Source: Stutzerimonas stutzeri
Lineage (GTDB): Bacteria > Pseudomonadota > Gammaproteobacteria > Pseudomonadales > Pseudomonadaceae
DNA: 64,000 nucleotides
Direction of reading: 5' to 3'
NCBI RefSeq assembly: GCF_024451105.1
Contig: NZ_JANGEY010000001.1
Coordinates: 62,001-126,000 of the forward strand
The notes under the pieces were generated by a model that was given only the letters and a program-made list of their open reading frames with translations, did no database searches and was not told the origin of the DNA. Position numbers and translations under genes: made by a program. Below are positions 9,355 to 18,819 of this stretch, in pieces. How positions within the stretch are numbered: the stretch's first letter is position 1; each line of letters starts with the position of its first letter.

Positions 9355-10018
9355 CGCAGGCCTCCAGCAGGTAACCGAGGCCGCGGAAGGTGACGATGCG
9401 CACGCCGCGACCTTCCAGCTTCTTGCGCAGGCGGTGCACGTAGATCTCGATGGCGTCCGGACTGGCTTCCTCGTCGAGGCCGAACACCTGGTCGGCCAAC
9501 TGCTCCTTGCTCATCACCCGTCCGGGGCGGGCGATCAGCGCCTGCAGCACCGCCTGCTCGCGCGAGGTCAGGTTGAGCGGCTCGTCACCGAGGCTGAAGC
9601 GCCGGATGCCGAGATCGAAGACCAGTGCGCCGCAGCGCTGCTGCTGCTCGCCGCCCTGCACGCTGCGGCGCAGCAGGGCCTTGACCCGCGCCTCCAGCTC
9701 GGCCAGCTCGAAGGGCTTGGCCAGGTAGTCGTCGGCGCCGAGGTTGAGACCGTGCACGCGGTCGGCCACCTCGCCGCGGGCGGTGAGCATCAGCACCGGC
9801 AGGGTCTTGCCGCGCGCGCGCAGGCGCGCCAGCACCTGGAAGCCGTCCAGGCGCGGCAGACCGACGTCGAGGATCGCCAGCGCGTAGTCCTCGCTGGCCA
9901 GCGCGTGATCGGCGGCCACGCCGTCGGTCAGCAGGTCCACGGTCCAGCCGGCGCCGCGCAGCGCCTGGGCCACGCTGGCGGCCAGCGGGGGATGGTCTTC
10001 GACCAGCAGGATTCGCAC
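9347..10018 (-). CDS. tctD: OmpR-type response regulator TctD
   Basis: DNA-binding response regulator of the tricarboxylate transport system. It has 223 residues. The receiver domain (1-120) has acidic residues at the start (VEDHPP), phospho-acceptor Asp near 51 (LAILDVGLPRLDG) and Lys in YLAKPF. A winged-helix domain follows (about 130-220, with SPDAIEIYVHRLRKKL). Its end overlaps the tctE start by 8 bp. It is divergent from opdH, and the gap 10019-10209 presumably holds its binding sites upstream of the porin and transporter genes. Confidence 0.92.
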   Translation of the reverse strand: MRILLVEDHPPLAASVAQALRGAGWTVDLLTDGVAADHALASEDYALAILDVGLPRLDGFQVLARLRARGKTLPVLMLTARGEVADRVHGLNLGADDYLAKPFELAELEARVKALLRRSVQGGEQQQRCGALVFDLGIRRFSLGDEPLNLTSREQAVLQALIARPGRVMSKEQLADQVFGLDEEASPDAIEIYVHRLRKKLEGRGVRIVTFRGLGYLLEACDG

Positions 10019-10209
10019 GGGGAAGTCTCCGAAGTCTTGTCGTTATGGGTCGAGTGTAACGGCAGCCGCCGTGCCGCCAATGCGCCGCCAACTTTCTTTG
10101 CGGCTGAAAGCCAGGCGAAAGCTTCGCTGCCTAGCATCGCCCCTGGGTCCTCCGAGCCCCCACGGCAGCCCGACTGCCGACGACAACAACAACGACTGGA
10201 GATACCGCG

Positions 10210-11475
10210 ATGCCGATTGCCGCCTGGCAGGCCCTGCCGCCTGTCCGCCGCCTGGCCCTGGCCATCACCGCCTGCACCCTCGCCCCGCTGGCCCACGCCG
10301 GCTTCGTCGAGGACAGCAGCGCCAGCCTGACCACCACCAACATCTACCTGAACCGCGACTTCCGCGAAGGCAGCGGGCAGAACAAGCGCGAGGAATGGGG
10401 CCAGGGCTTCCTCCTCGACATCCAGTCCGGCTACACCGACGGCAGCGTCGGCGTCGGCCTCGACGCCCTCGGCATGCTCGGCGTCAAGCTCGACTCCGGC
10501 AAGGGCCGCACCGGCACCGACCTGCTGCCGGTGCAGGACGACGGCGGCACCCCGGACCAGTTCGGCCGCCTGGGCCTGACCGCCAAGGCCAAGGTGTCCG
10601 CGACCGAGCTGCGCTACGGCTCGCACATCCCCGAGCTGCCGGTGGTCAAGGCCAGCGACAGCCGCCTGCTGCCGCAGGTGTTCGAGGGCGGCCTGCTCAC
10701 CTCCAGGGAGATCGCCGGCCTGACCTTCACCGGCGGGCGCCTGAACCAGGTGATCGACCGCGCCTCGACCAACTCCGAGGACCTGGTGCTCAACAGCAAG
10801 AACCGCCGCTTCCCCGGCGGGGTGAGCAGCGACCACCTGGATCTGGCCGGCCTCGACTACCAGTTCAGCAAGAGCCTGAGCGGCCGCTACTACTTCGCCG
10901 ACCTCGACGACGTCTACCGCCAGCACTACTTCGGCCTGCAGGCCAGGCAGCCGCTGGGCACCGGCACCCTGAGCGCCGACCTGCGCCTGATGCTCAGCGA
11001 CGACAGCGGCGCCGCCCGCGCCGGCAAGATCGACAACCGCGCGCTGAACGGCATGCTCGGCTACGCCCTGGGCGCCCACAAGCTCGGTCTCGGCTACCAG
11101 CAGATGAGCGGCGACACCGGCTACGCCTACCTCGACGGCAGCGACCCGTTCCTGGTCAACTTCGTGCAGATCAACGACTTCGCCAATGCCGACGAGCGCT
11201 CCTGGCAAGCCCGCTACGACTACGACTTCGCCGCCCTCGGCGTGCCCGGCCTGAGCTTCATGGCCCGCTACGTCAAGGGCGACGACGCCGAGATCGCCGG
11301 CAGCAGCGCCAAGGGCAGCGAGTGGGAGCGCGACCTCGAGCTCAAGTACGTGGTGCAGAGCGGCCCGCTCAAGGACCTCTACGTGCGCCTGCGCAACGCC
11401 AGCTTCCGCTCCGACTTCGCCCGCGACGCGGACGAGAACCGGCTGATCGTCGGCTACAGCCTGCCGATCTGGTAA
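10210..11475 (+). CDS. opdH: OprD-family porin, probably tricarboxylate-specific OpdH
   Basis: Outer-membrane channel of the OprD family. It has 421 residues including a signal peptide (about 1-30, ending AHA). The mature protein starts with the family signature FVEDSSASLTTTNIYLNRDF and ends in an aromatic residue (GYSLPIW), as beta-barrel proteins do. The OpdH assignment rests on position: it sits between tctD and tctC, as in P. aeruginosa, where OpdH takes up cis-aconitate and other tricarboxylates. The family is certain; the substrate is inferred. Confidence 0.9.
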   Translation: MPIAAWQALPPVRRLALAITACTLAPLAHAGFVEDSSASLTTTNIYLNRDFREGSGQNKREEWGQGFLLDIQSGYTDGSVGVGLDALGMLGVKLDSGKGRTGTDLLPVQDDGGTPDQFGRLGLTAKAKVSATELRYGSHIPELPVVKASDSRLLPQVFEGGLLTSREIAGLTFTGGRLNQVIDRASTNSEDLVLNSKNRRFPGGVSSDHLDLAGLDYQFSKSLSGRYYFADLDDVYRQHYFGLQARQPLGTGTLSADLRLMLSDDSGAARAGKIDNRALNGMLGYALGAHKLGLGYQQMSGDTGYAYLDGSDPFLVNFVQINDFANADERSWQARYDYDFAALGVPGLSFMARYVKGDDAEIAGSSAKGSEWERDLELKYVVQSGPLKDLYVRLRNASFRSDFARDADENRLIVGYSLPIW

Positions 11476-11513
11476 GCCCTGACCCACAATAAGAATCGAC
11501 CGGAGATACCCCC

Positions 11514-12497
11514 ATGCACACTGCTATCACCCGCCTCGCCCTCGCCCTCGCCGCCGCCGGCCTCGCCTTCGCCGGCCAGCTGCTCGCCGCCGAGCCCAAG
11601 CGCCCGGAATGCATCGCCCCGGCCAAGCCCGGCGGCGGCTTCGACCTGACCTGCAAGCTGGCGCAGAGCGGCCTCAAGGACGCCGGCCTGCTCAAGGCGC
11701 CGATGCGCGTCACCTACATGCCCGGCGGCGTCGGCGCGGTGGCCTACAACGCGGTGGTCGCCCAGCGACCCAAGGAGGCCGGCACCATCACCGCGTTCTC
11801 CTCGGGCTCGCTGCTCAACCTGGCGCAGGGCAAGTTCGGCCGCTACGACGAGAGCGCGGTCAAGTGGCTGGCCGCCATCGGCACCGACTACGGCGCCATC
11901 TCGGTGCGCGCCGACGCGCCCTGGCAGACCCTCGGCGAACTGGTCGAGGCGGTGAAGAAGGACCCGGGCAGCGTGGTGTTCGGCGCCGGCGCCACCATCG
12001 GCGGCCAGGACTGGATGCAGACCGCACTGATCGCCCGCGCCGCCGGGGTCGACCCGCAGAAGCTGCGCTACGTGGCCTTCGAGGGCGGCGGCGAGACCCT
12101 CACCGCCATGCTCGGCGGCCACGTGCAGGTCACCTCCAGCGGCCTGGGCGAGATCACCCCGCAGCTGGCCGCTGGCAAGATCCGCGTGCTCGCCGTGCTC
12201 TCCGACGAGCGCCTGCCCGGCAAGCTGGCGAGCATGCCCACCGCCAGGGAGCAGGGCTTCGAGATCAGCTGGCCGGTGATCCGCGGCTTCTACATGGGCC
12301 CGGAGGTCAGCGACGAGCAGTTCGCCTGGTGGCAGGGCCAGTTCGACACGCTGCTGGCCGGCGAGGACTTCGCTCGGCTGCGCGAGCAGCGCGACCTGTT
12401 CCCGCTGGCGATGACCGGCGACGAGCTGCGCGCCTTCGTGCTCCAGCAGGTCGAGCAGTACAAGCAGCTGGCCGGCGAGTTCGGCCTGCTCCAGTAA
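11514..12497 (+). CDS. tctC: Tricarboxylate-binding periplasmic protein TctC
   Basis: Periplasmic substrate-binding component (Bug family) of the tripartite tricarboxylate transporter. It has 327 residues with a signal peptide (1-25, ending LLAAE). Family segments include PGGGFDLTCK, VTYMPGGVGAVAYN and GAGATIGGQDW. It starts 38 bp after opdH with a GGAG ribosome-binding site and is followed by tctB and tctA, so the four genes probably form one operon. Confidence 0.95.
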   Translation: MHTAITRLALALAAAGLAFAGQLLAAEPKRPECIAPAKPGGGFDLTCKLAQSGLKDAGLLKAPMRVTYMPGGVGAVAYNAVVAQRPKEAGTITAFSSGSLLNLAQGKFGRYDESAVKWLAAIGTDYGAISVRADAPWQTLGELVEAVKKDPGSVVFGAGATIGGQDWMQTALIARAAGVDPQKLRYVAFEGGGETLTAMLGGHVQVTSSGLGEITPQLAAGKIRVLAVLSDERLPGKLASMPTAREQGFEISWPVIRGFYMGPEVSDEQFAWWQGQFDTLLAGEDFARLREQRDLFPLAMTGDELRAFVLQQVEQYKQLAGEFGLLQ

Positions 12498-12582
12498 GGC
12501 ACCCGGCCGGCGGCACTCCCCCGCCCGCCGGCCGATCCTCCCCCTCCCGGGAGAGACCTCCCCCCTACCCAGGTAAACCGCC

Positions 12583-13023
12583 ATGTATGACCGCCTGTTC
12601 GGCTCGGTCTGGCTGCTGCTGTGCGCCGGCCTTGCCGTGATCGCCTGGGGCTTCCAGCCCCCCTTCTCCTACGACCCGGTGGGGCCGCGCGCCTACCCGC
12701 TGCTGCTGCTCGGCCTGCTCGGCGCCGGCGCGCTGTGGCTGGTGATCCGCCCGGTGCTGCACAGGCACCTGCTGAACGCGGCGCAGAGCCTGCGCGCCCT
12801 GCTCTGCGTGGCCGGCCTGCTGGCCTTCGCCCTGCTGTTCGAGCCGCTGGGCTTCGTCCCGGCCACCGCCCTGGCCGCCGCCGGCCTCGGCCTGCTGTTC
12901 GGCGGCCGGCCGCTGCCCTGCGCGCTGTCCGGGGTGGTGATGGGCCTGCTGCTCTACCTGCTGTTCGATCTGCTGCTCGACGTGCCCCTGCCGCTGGGCG
13001 TGCTCGAATTCCTCGCGGAGTGA
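12583..13023 (+). CDS. tctB: Small membrane subunit TctB of the tricarboxylate transporter
   Basis: Poorly conserved four-helix subunit of TTT-family transporters. It has 146 residues and is almost entirely hydrophobic, with helices at about 7-25, 40-60, 72-95 and 105-135. The TctB family feature DPVGPRAYPLLL is near residue 30. It stands 5 bp before tctA. Confidence 0.92.
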   Translation: MYDRLFGSVWLLLCAGLAVIAWGFQPPFSYDPVGPRAYPLLLLGLLGAGALWLVIRPVLHRHLLNAAQSLRALLCVAGLLAFALLFEPLGFVPATALAAAGLGLLFGGRPLPCALSGVVMGLLLYLLFDLLLDVPLPLGVLEFLAE

Positions 13024-13027
13024 CGCC

Positions 13028-14560
13028 ATGGACACCTTGAACTTCCTGATGCAGGGCTTCGACGTCGCCCTGCGCCCGACCAACCTGCTGATGGCGCTGT
13101 TCGGCGCCTTCGTCGGCACCGTGGTCGGCATGCTGCCGGGGCTCGGCCCGATCAACGGCGTGGCGCTGCTGCTGCCGCTGGCCTTCGCCCTCGGCCTGCC
13201 GCCGGAAACCGCACTGATCCTGCTCGCCGCCGTGTACCTGGGCTGCGAATACGGCGGGCGCATCTCCGCCATCCTGCTCAACGTGCCGGGCTGCGCCGCC
13301 TCGGTGATGACCACCCTCGACGGCAACCCGCTGAGCCGCCAGGGCAAGGCCGGCATCGCCCTGTCGCTGTCGGCGATGAGTTCCTTCGTCGGCAGCTTCA
13401 TCGCGGTCTGCGGCGTGGTGCTGTTCGCCCCGCTGCTGGCGCAGTGGGCGGTGGCTTTCGGCCCGGCCGAGTACTTCGTGCTGATGGTGTTCGCCATCGC
13501 CTGCCTCGGCGGCATGGTCGGCGACAAGCCGGTGAAGACCCTGATGGCGGCGCTGATCGGCCTGGCTCTGGCCACGGTCGGGGTGGACTCCACCACCGGC
13601 GTGTACCGCTTCACCTTCGACAGCGTCAGCCTGTCCGACGGCATCCAGTTCATCATCGTGGTGATCGGCTTCTTCAGCGTCAGCGAGATCCTCGTCATGC
13701 TGGAGAAGACCCAGGGCGGCCAGCAGGTGGCCAAGGCCGGCGAGCGTCTGCTGTTCAACTTCAAGGAGTTCTGCTTCACCTTCGCCACCATGCTGCGCAG
13801 CGGCCTGGCCGGCTTCGTCATCGGCACCCTGCCCGGCGCCGGGGCGACCATCGCCAGCGCCATGACCTACATGAGCGAGAAGCGCCTGGCCGGCCCCGGC
13901 GGCCGCTTCGGCGAGGGCGACCTGCGCGGCCTGGCTTCCCCGGAGGCGGCCAACAACGCCTCGGCCTGCGGCTCGCTGATCCCCATGCTGACCCTCGGCG
14001 TGCCCGGCTCGGGCACCACCGCGGTGATGATCGGCGCGCTGGCGCTGTACAACATCACCCCGGGTCCGCTGCTGTTCGAGCAGCAGCCCGACGTGGTCTG
14101 GGGCCTGATCGCCTCGCTGTTCATCGGCAACGTCATCCTGCTGGTGATGAACATCCCGCTGGTCGGCCTGTTCTCGCGCATGCTCAGCGTGCCGAACTGG
14201 ATCCTCGTGCCGGCCATCACCACCATCAGCATGGTCGGTGTCTACGCCGTGCACAGCACCACCTTCGATCTGGTGCTGATGATCGTCCTCGGCGTGTTCG
14301 GCTACATCCTGCGCAAGCTGGACTTCCCGCTGTCGGCGGTGATCCTCGGCTTCGTGCTCGGCGAGCTGATGGAAGACAACCTGCGCCGCGCCCTGTCGAT
14401 CTCCAGCGGCGAGCTGGGCATCCTCTGGTCCAGCCCGATCACCCTGGTGCTCTGGGTCCTGGTGGCGCTGATGCTGGCGATGCCGGGCATCCGCTGGTGG
14501 CGCGCGCGCCGCAAGGCGCCGGGCGCCGATGGGCCGGGCGCCGATGCGCCGGCCGCCTGA
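13028..14560 (+). CDS. tctA: Large membrane subunit TctA of the tricarboxylate transporter
   Basis: Main translocation subunit in the inner membrane. It has 510 residues with about 11-12 hydrophobic segments. Conserved TctA motifs are GTVVGMLPGLGPINGVALLLP near residue 35 and the related GTLPGAGATIAS near 270. Both resemble the repeated glycine-rich motif of the family. It overlaps the next gene by 32 bp. Confidence 0.96.
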   Translation: MDTLNFLMQGFDVALRPTNLLMALFGAFVGTVVGMLPGLGPINGVALLLPLAFALGLPPETALILLAAVYLGCEYGGRISAILLNVPGCAASVMTTLDGNPLSRQGKAGIALSLSAMSSFVGSFIAVCGVVLFAPLLAQWAVAFGPAEYFVLMVFAIACLGGMVGDKPVKTLMAALIGLALATVGVDSTTGVYRFTFDSVSLSDGIQFIIVVIGFFSVSEILVMLEKTQGGQQVAKAGERLLFNFKEFCFTFATMLRSGLAGFVIGTLPGAGATIASAMTYMSEKRLAGPGGRFGEGDLRGLASPEAANNASACGSLIPMLTLGVPGSGTTAVMIGALALYNITPGPLLFEQQPDVVWGLIASLFIGNVILLVMNIPLVGLFSRMLSVPNWILVPAITTISMVGVYAVHSTTFDLVLMIVLGVFGYILRKLDFPLSAVILGFVLGELMEDNLRRALSISSGELGILWSSPITLVLWVLVALMLAMPGIRWWRARRKAPGADGPGADAPAA

Positions 14561-15587
14561 TGCCCGCGGCATCCTGAGCGGCGCGCTGGTCGGGCTGACG
14601 GGGGGCTACCTCGCCAGCCTGGCCGGCGCGCCGCTGCCGTGGCTGCTCGGGTCCCTGCTCGGCGTGGCGCTGGCGCGCTGCGCCGGCCTCCCCACCACCC
14701 CTCTCCCCGCCGGCCGCCAGGCCGGCCAGTGGCTGCTGGCCAGCGCGGTCGGCCTGCACCTCTCCCGCGAGGCCGCCCTCGCCCTGCTCGAGCATCTGCC
14801 ACTGCTGCTCGCCGGCGCCCTCGGCACCCTGCTGCTGAGCCTGATCGGCATCGTGCTGCTGAGACGCGGCGGCGTCGATCCGGCCACCGCCTTCTTCGCC
14901 AGCCTGCCGGGCGGCGCCAGCGAGATGGTCAACCTGGCGCAGCGCCACCAGGCCGAGCCGGCCCAGGTGGCCGCCGCGCACAGCCTGCGTCTGCTGCTGG
15001 TCCTGCTGCTGGTGCCCGCCGCCTTCGCCTGGGGCCTGCCGCCCCCGCCCGTTGCGCCCTCAACACCCGGTGACTGGCCGGCGCTGGCCCTGCTGCTGGC
15101 CGGCGGTCTGCTCGCCGCACGCCTGTGGCGCCACCTCGGCCAGCCCAACCCGTGGATGCTCGGCCCGCTGCTGCTCTGCGCGACCGCCAGCGCCGGCCTC
15201 GACCTGCAGCTCGCCGTGCCCGACGGGCTGGCGTGCCTCGGCCAGTGGCTGCTCGGCGGCGCGCTGGGCATGCACTTCGACCGCGGCTTCTTCCGCCGCG
15301 CGCCGGGCTTCCTCGCCCGCGTGCTGCTGTTCAGCCTGCTGGCGATGCTCGCCGCCGCGCTGCTCGGCGCCGGCCTCGGCCTGCTCGCCGGCGGCCACGG
15401 CCGCGAACTGATGCTCGGCAGCATGCCCGGCGGCATCACCGAGCTGGGCCTCACCGCGCAGAGCCTGCAGCTGTCGGTGGCGCTGGTCGGCGCCCAGCAG
15501 CTGCTGCGCCTGCTGCTGGTGATGCTGCTGGCCGAACCGCTGTACCTGGGCTGGCGACGCCTGGAGCGGAGCGATCGCCATGCCTGA
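14529..15587 (+). CDS. AbrB-family membrane protein
   Basis: Polytopic membrane protein of the AbrB duplicated-domain family (once called putative ammonia monooxygenase), of unknown function. It has 352 residues and about 9-10 hydrophobic helices. The two internal repeats show in the paired motifs FFASLPGGASEMVNLA and MLGSMPGGITELGLTA. The start is uncertain: ATGs at 14529 and 14544 both lie inside the tctA end, in a doubled GGGCGCCGATG. It is probably translated with the transporter operon. A role in tricarboxylate uptake is suggested only by position. Confidence 0.85.
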   Translation: MGRAPMRRPPDARGILSGALVGLTGGYLASLAGAPLPWLLGSLLGVALARCAGLPTTPLPAGRQAGQWLLASAVGLHLSREAALALLEHLPLLLAGALGTLLLSLIGIVLLRRGGVDPATAFFASLPGGASEMVNLAQRHQAEPAQVAAAHSLRLLLVLLLVPAAFAWGLPPPPVAPSTPGDWPALALLLAGGLLAARLWRHLGQPNPWMLGPLLLCATASAGLDLQLAVPDGLACLGQWLLGGALGMHFDRGFFRRAPGFLARVLLFSLLAMLAAALLGAGLGLLAGGHGRELMLGSMPGGITELGLTAQSLQLSVALVGAQQLLRLLLVMLLAEPLYLGWRRLERSDRHA

Positions 15588-15641
15588 GCCGCAGCACTGG
15601 CCTATCCTCAAGCCAGTGCCTGCCCATCAGCCGGAGCGCCC

Positions 15642-16499
15642 ATGACCCGCCTCGCCATCTACTCCCGAGCGCTCGCCCTGCTGCTCGTGCTGCTGGCGCT
15701 GGCGGCCTGCAGCCGTGTGGAGCTGGTCTATCGCAACCTCGACTGGCTGATCCCCCGCAAGGTGGGCGACTACGTGAGTCTCGAGGCCGGGCAGCGCGCC
15801 TGGCTGAAGGAGCGGCTCGTCGAGCATCTGCAATGGCACTGCCGCAACGAACTGCCGCGCTACCTCGACTGGCTCGAGCGCCAGCGCCCGCTGCTCGCCG
15901 GCAGCCCGACACCGGAGCAGCTGGAGGGGCCGCTGGAGGAGACTCGCCTGCTGCTGCAGCCGACCCTGGCCCGCGTCGCCCCGGACGCCGCCCACCTGCT
16001 TGCCGGGCTGAGCCATGCCCAGGTCGACGAGCTGGAGGCCAAGCTGGCCGCGGAGCGGCGCAAGCTGCACCAGCGCCATTTGCGCGGCAGCCGCGAGAGG
16101 CGACTGGAAGAGCGGATGAAACGCGCCGAAGCACGCCTGGAGTCCTGGCTGGGACCGCTGCATCCGCAACAGCGCGCCTACCTGCGCTTCTGGGCCGGCC
16201 GTCAGGAGGCCAACGTGCGGCCCTGGCTGGACTTTCGCGAGCGCTGGCAGGCCCGCCTGCTGACCGAGCTGCGCCGGCCGCCGCAGGCCGATCGCGCCGC
16301 ACGCCTGCAGCCACTGCTCGAGGATCCCGCGCGTTACTGGGACGCGGACTACCGCAGTACGGTCGAGCACGCCCGACAGATCCTCGCCGAGCTGCTCAGC
16401 GAGCTGTGGGCCAGCACCACACCGGCGCAGCGCGCACACCTGCAGGCCCGCCTGGGTGCGCTGCGCAGCGACCTGGGGCGGCTCGACTGCCGCCACTGA
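15642..16499 (+). CDS. DUF6279-type lipoprotein
   Basis: Predicted lipoprotein of 285 residues. The signal peptide ends in a lipobox (ALAACS, Cys near residue 24). The mature part starts RVELVYRNLDWLIPRKVGDYV and is then long, helical and rich in Arg, Leu and Glu, with a highly charged coiled-coil-like stretch at about 125-165. This fits the DUF6279 family of gammaproteobacterial lipoproteins, whose function is unknown. It lies between the AbrB-like gene and ung, as in other Pseudomonas. Confidence 0.8.
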   Translation: MTRLAIYSRALALLLVLLALAACSRVELVYRNLDWLIPRKVGDYVSLEAGQRAWLKERLVEHLQWHCRNELPRYLDWLERQRPLLAGSPTPEQLEGPLEETRLLLQPTLARVAPDAAHLLAGLSHAQVDELEAKLAAERRKLHQRHLRGSRERRLEERMKRAEARLESWLGPLHPQQRAYLRFWAGRQEANVRPWLDFRERWQARLLTELRRPPQADRAARLQPLLEDPARYWDADYRSTVEHARQILAELLSELWASTTPAQRAHLQARLGALRSDLGRLDCRH

Positions 16500-16529
16500 A
16501 CCGGCCCCCCAAGCGAGCCCGGCCAGGAC

Positions 16530-17225
16530 TCAGAGGTTGGGCAGTGCCCAATCCACCGTGCCCAGCCCGTGCTGCTCGAGGAACTTGTTGGTGCGACCGA
16601 AGTGGCCGTTGCCGATGAAGCCGCGGTGCGCGGACAGCGGCGAGGGATGCGGCGAGCGCAGGATCAGGTGCCTGGTCGGGTCGATCAGCCGCTCCTTGCT
16701 CTGCGCGTGGGCGCCCCAGAGCAGGAACACCAGGTGCGGACGCTCGCGGCTGACCACCTCGATCACCCGGTCGGTGAACGGCTGCCAGCCGGCGCCGGCG
16801 TGCGAGCCGGCCTTGCCCTGCTCGACGGTCAGCGAGGTGTTGAGCAGCAGCACGCCCTGCTCCGCCCAGTGCTGCAGGCAGCCGTGGTTGGGCGGGTCGA
16901 TGTTCAGGTCGCGCTTGAGCTCCTTGAAGATGTTCGCCAGCGACGGCGGCACCGGCACCCCCGGCTGCACCGAGAAGCACAGGCCATGGGCCTGGCCCGG
17001 GCCGTGGTAGGGGTCCTGGCCGATGATCACCACCCTGACGCGGTCGAGCGGGGTGGAGTCCAGGGCGTTGAAGATCAGCCCGCCGGGCGGGAAGATCTGC
17101 TTGCCGGCCGCCTTCTCGCGGCGCAGGAACTCGCCCAGCGCCTGCATGTAGGGCTTGCCGAACTCCTCGTGCAGGGCCGCCTTCCAGCCCGGTTCGAGTT
17201 TGATGCGATCCTGCGTGGCGCTCAT
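16530..17225 (-). CDS. ung: Uracil-DNA glycosylase
   Basis: Base-excision repair enzyme that removes uracil from DNA. It has 231 residues, the normal family-1 length. Visible motifs are the water-activating loop [18 protein letters not shown] (Asp and Tyr near 69-71), the proline-rich loop [11 protein letters not shown], the uracil-binding [10 protein letters not shown], and the leucine loop [11 protein letters not shown] with the catalytic His. Confidence 0.98.
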   Translation of the reverse strand: MSATQDRIKLEPGWKAALHEEFGKPYMQALGEFLRREKAAGKQIFPPGGLIFNALDSTPLDRVRVVIIGQDPYHGPGQAHGLCFSVQPGVPVPPSLANIFKELKRDLNIDPPNHGCLQHWAEQGVLLLNTSLTVEQGKAGSHAGAGWQPFTDRVIEVVSRERPHLVFLLWGAHAQSKERLIDPTRHLILRSPHPSPLSAHRGFIGNGHFGRTNKFLEQHGLGTVDWALPNL

Positions 17226-17412
17226 GCCAGCCCCCTGTCTGCGAAACCTGGCGGCACCCTAGAGAGCGCTCCCCGACAAGTCAAGGCGCGACCTTGGTGG
17301 TGGATGGGGATGACGACCGAAGTCGCGGCCCTTTGCCCGCAAGAGCGCATGGGCGCGCGGCGAGAGGCCGGCGTACAAAGCCCCCTTCCCCCATCCACAA
17401 GGAAAGGTGTCC

Positions 17413-18651
17413 ATGCGTCGACTCGTCTGTCTCGGCCTGCTGCTCGCAGGCTTCGCCGTCCACGCCGCCCCGACCGGCGACCCGCTGAAGATCGGCCTCA
17501 ACTATCCGCGTACCGGCAACGACAAGGCCGAGGGCCTCGAGCAGATGCGCGGCGCCCTGCTGGCGGTGGAGCAGATCAACGCCGTCGGCGGCGTGCTCGG
17601 CCGCCCGCTGCAGCTGGAAACCGCCAACAGCGCCTCGCGCGCGGAGACCGCCGCGGCCAACGTCGACCGCCTGCAGCAGCGCGGCGTGGCCATGCTGTTC
17701 GGCGGCGCCACCAGCGAGGAGGTGCTGGCCGCCAGCCGGCGCGCGCGCAGCCATGGCCTGCTGTACTTCGCCACCCTGGCCTACGCCAACGAACTCACCG
17801 GCCAGCACGGCCACCGCTACCTGTTCCGCGAATCGGGCAGCGCGCGGATGAGTGCGCGGGTGCTCGGCGAATACCTGGCGATCCACATGCCCGGCCGCCG
17901 CTACTTCCACATCACCCGCGACGACGCCTGGGGCAACAGCATGGAGCGCGCCCTGCGCGAGAGCACCGCCAGCCAGGACAAAGCGCGCCATGGCCGGCGC
18001 AGCCTGAGCGCCAGCGCCGCGCGGCTGGCCGACATGCGCGGCGCCCTGGCGGCCGCCGAGAAGAGCGGCGCCGACATGCTGGTGCTCAACCTGCTCGGCA
18101 ACGACCTGGTGAAGGTGCTGCGCATGGCCGAGCAGCAAGGCCTCAACCGCCGCCTGCAGATCATCGTCCCGCACCTGACCAAGCCGCTGATCGAGCAGCT
18201 CGGCCCCTCGATCATGACCGGCGTGATCGGCACCGAGACCTGGACCTGGCGGGTCCCGGCCATGGAGGGGAGCGCCGCCGGCGAGCGCTTCACCCAGGCC
18301 TTCGTCGCCCTGCATCGGGAGTATCCGGGCAGCACCGCGGCGTCCACCTACACCATCGTGCAGCAGTGGGCCGAGGCGGTGCAGCGCGCCGGCAGCACCG
18401 ACAGCGAGGCGGTGATCCGCGCGCTCGAGGACCACAGCTACCGGCTGCTCAAGGGCGAGCAGCGCTGGCGCGCCTTCGACCACCAGAACGTCCAGGACGT
18501 CTATGCCGTGCGCGTGCGGGCGCGCGAGGAGATCATGCGCGACCCGCTGAAGCAGGACTACTTCGAGATCATCCACCGCATGAAGGGCGAGCAGGCGGTC
18601 GTGGCGCTGGAGGACTGGCAGCAGGAGCGCGACAGCCTGACCCTGGAGTGA
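17413..18651 (+). CDS. Periplasmic binding protein, branched-chain-amino-acid type (copy 1)
   Basis: Predicted periplasmic ligand-binding protein of the LivJ-like fold. The ATG at 17413 follows AAGGAAAGG and opens a signal peptide ending VHAA; a GTG two codons upstream is less likely. The mature start LKIGLNYPRTGNDKAEGLEQMRGAL and the two-lobed pattern (MLFGGATSEEVL, GTETWTWRVP, KQDYFEI) are shared along the length with the gene at 18820, so the two are a tandem duplication. No permease or ATPase genes lie nearby. It may feed a transporter elsewhere or act as a sensor partner. The ligand is unknown. Confidence 0.85.
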   Translation: MRRLVCLGLLLAGFAVHAAPTGDPLKIGLNYPRTGNDKAEGLEQMRGALLAVEQINAVGGVLGRPLQLETANSASRAETAAANVDRLQQRGVAMLFGGATSEEVLAASRRARSHGLLYFATLAYANELTGQHGHRYLFRESGSARMSARVLGEYLAIHMPGRRYFHITRDDAWGNSMERALRESTASQDKARHGRRSLSASAARLADMRGALAAAEKSGADMLVLNLLGNDLVKVLRMAEQQGLNRRLQIIVPHLTKPLIEQLGPSIMTGVIGTETWTWRVPAMEGSAAGERFTQAFVALHREYPGSTAASTYTIVQQWAEAVQRAGSTDSEAVIRALEDHSYRLLKGEQRWRAFDHQNVQDVYAVRVRAREEIMRDPLKQDYFEIIHRMKGEQAVVALEDWQQERDSLTLE

Positions 18652-18704
18652 CATCCCTCCTGCGCGCAGCGCGGCCGGTCCCTGCACAGCAGCCCCCCGC
18701 GGGG

Positions 18705-18720
18705 CGTGATGCACATCACG
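18705..18720. promoter_or_regulatory. CRP/Vfr-like palindrome
   Basis: CGTGATGCACATCACG has arms CGTGAT/ATCACG around a 4-base centre and contains GTGA-N6-TCAC, the core of CRP/Vfr sites. It is about 100 bp upstream of the second binding-protein gene. Anr (TTGAT-N4-ATCAA) is a poorer match. Confidence 0.4.
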
Positions 18721-18819
18721 AAAAACGCGCACCCGCGGATAGACCATGAGCTAATGCCCGTCAACCACGGCGCCGCGTACAACACGCTCGGGCAAACATA
18801 ACAACGACCAGGAGGCCCC

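Noticed and set aside
13028-14572. Long minus-strand open frames opposite tctA
   Set aside because: Repetitive His/Asp/Gln-rich shadow translations; tctA on the plus strand explains the conservation.
18705-18720. Anr/FNR box
   Set aside because: The arms GTGAT/ATCAC lack the outer T and A of TTGAT-N4-ATCAA; the CRP/Vfr core fits better.
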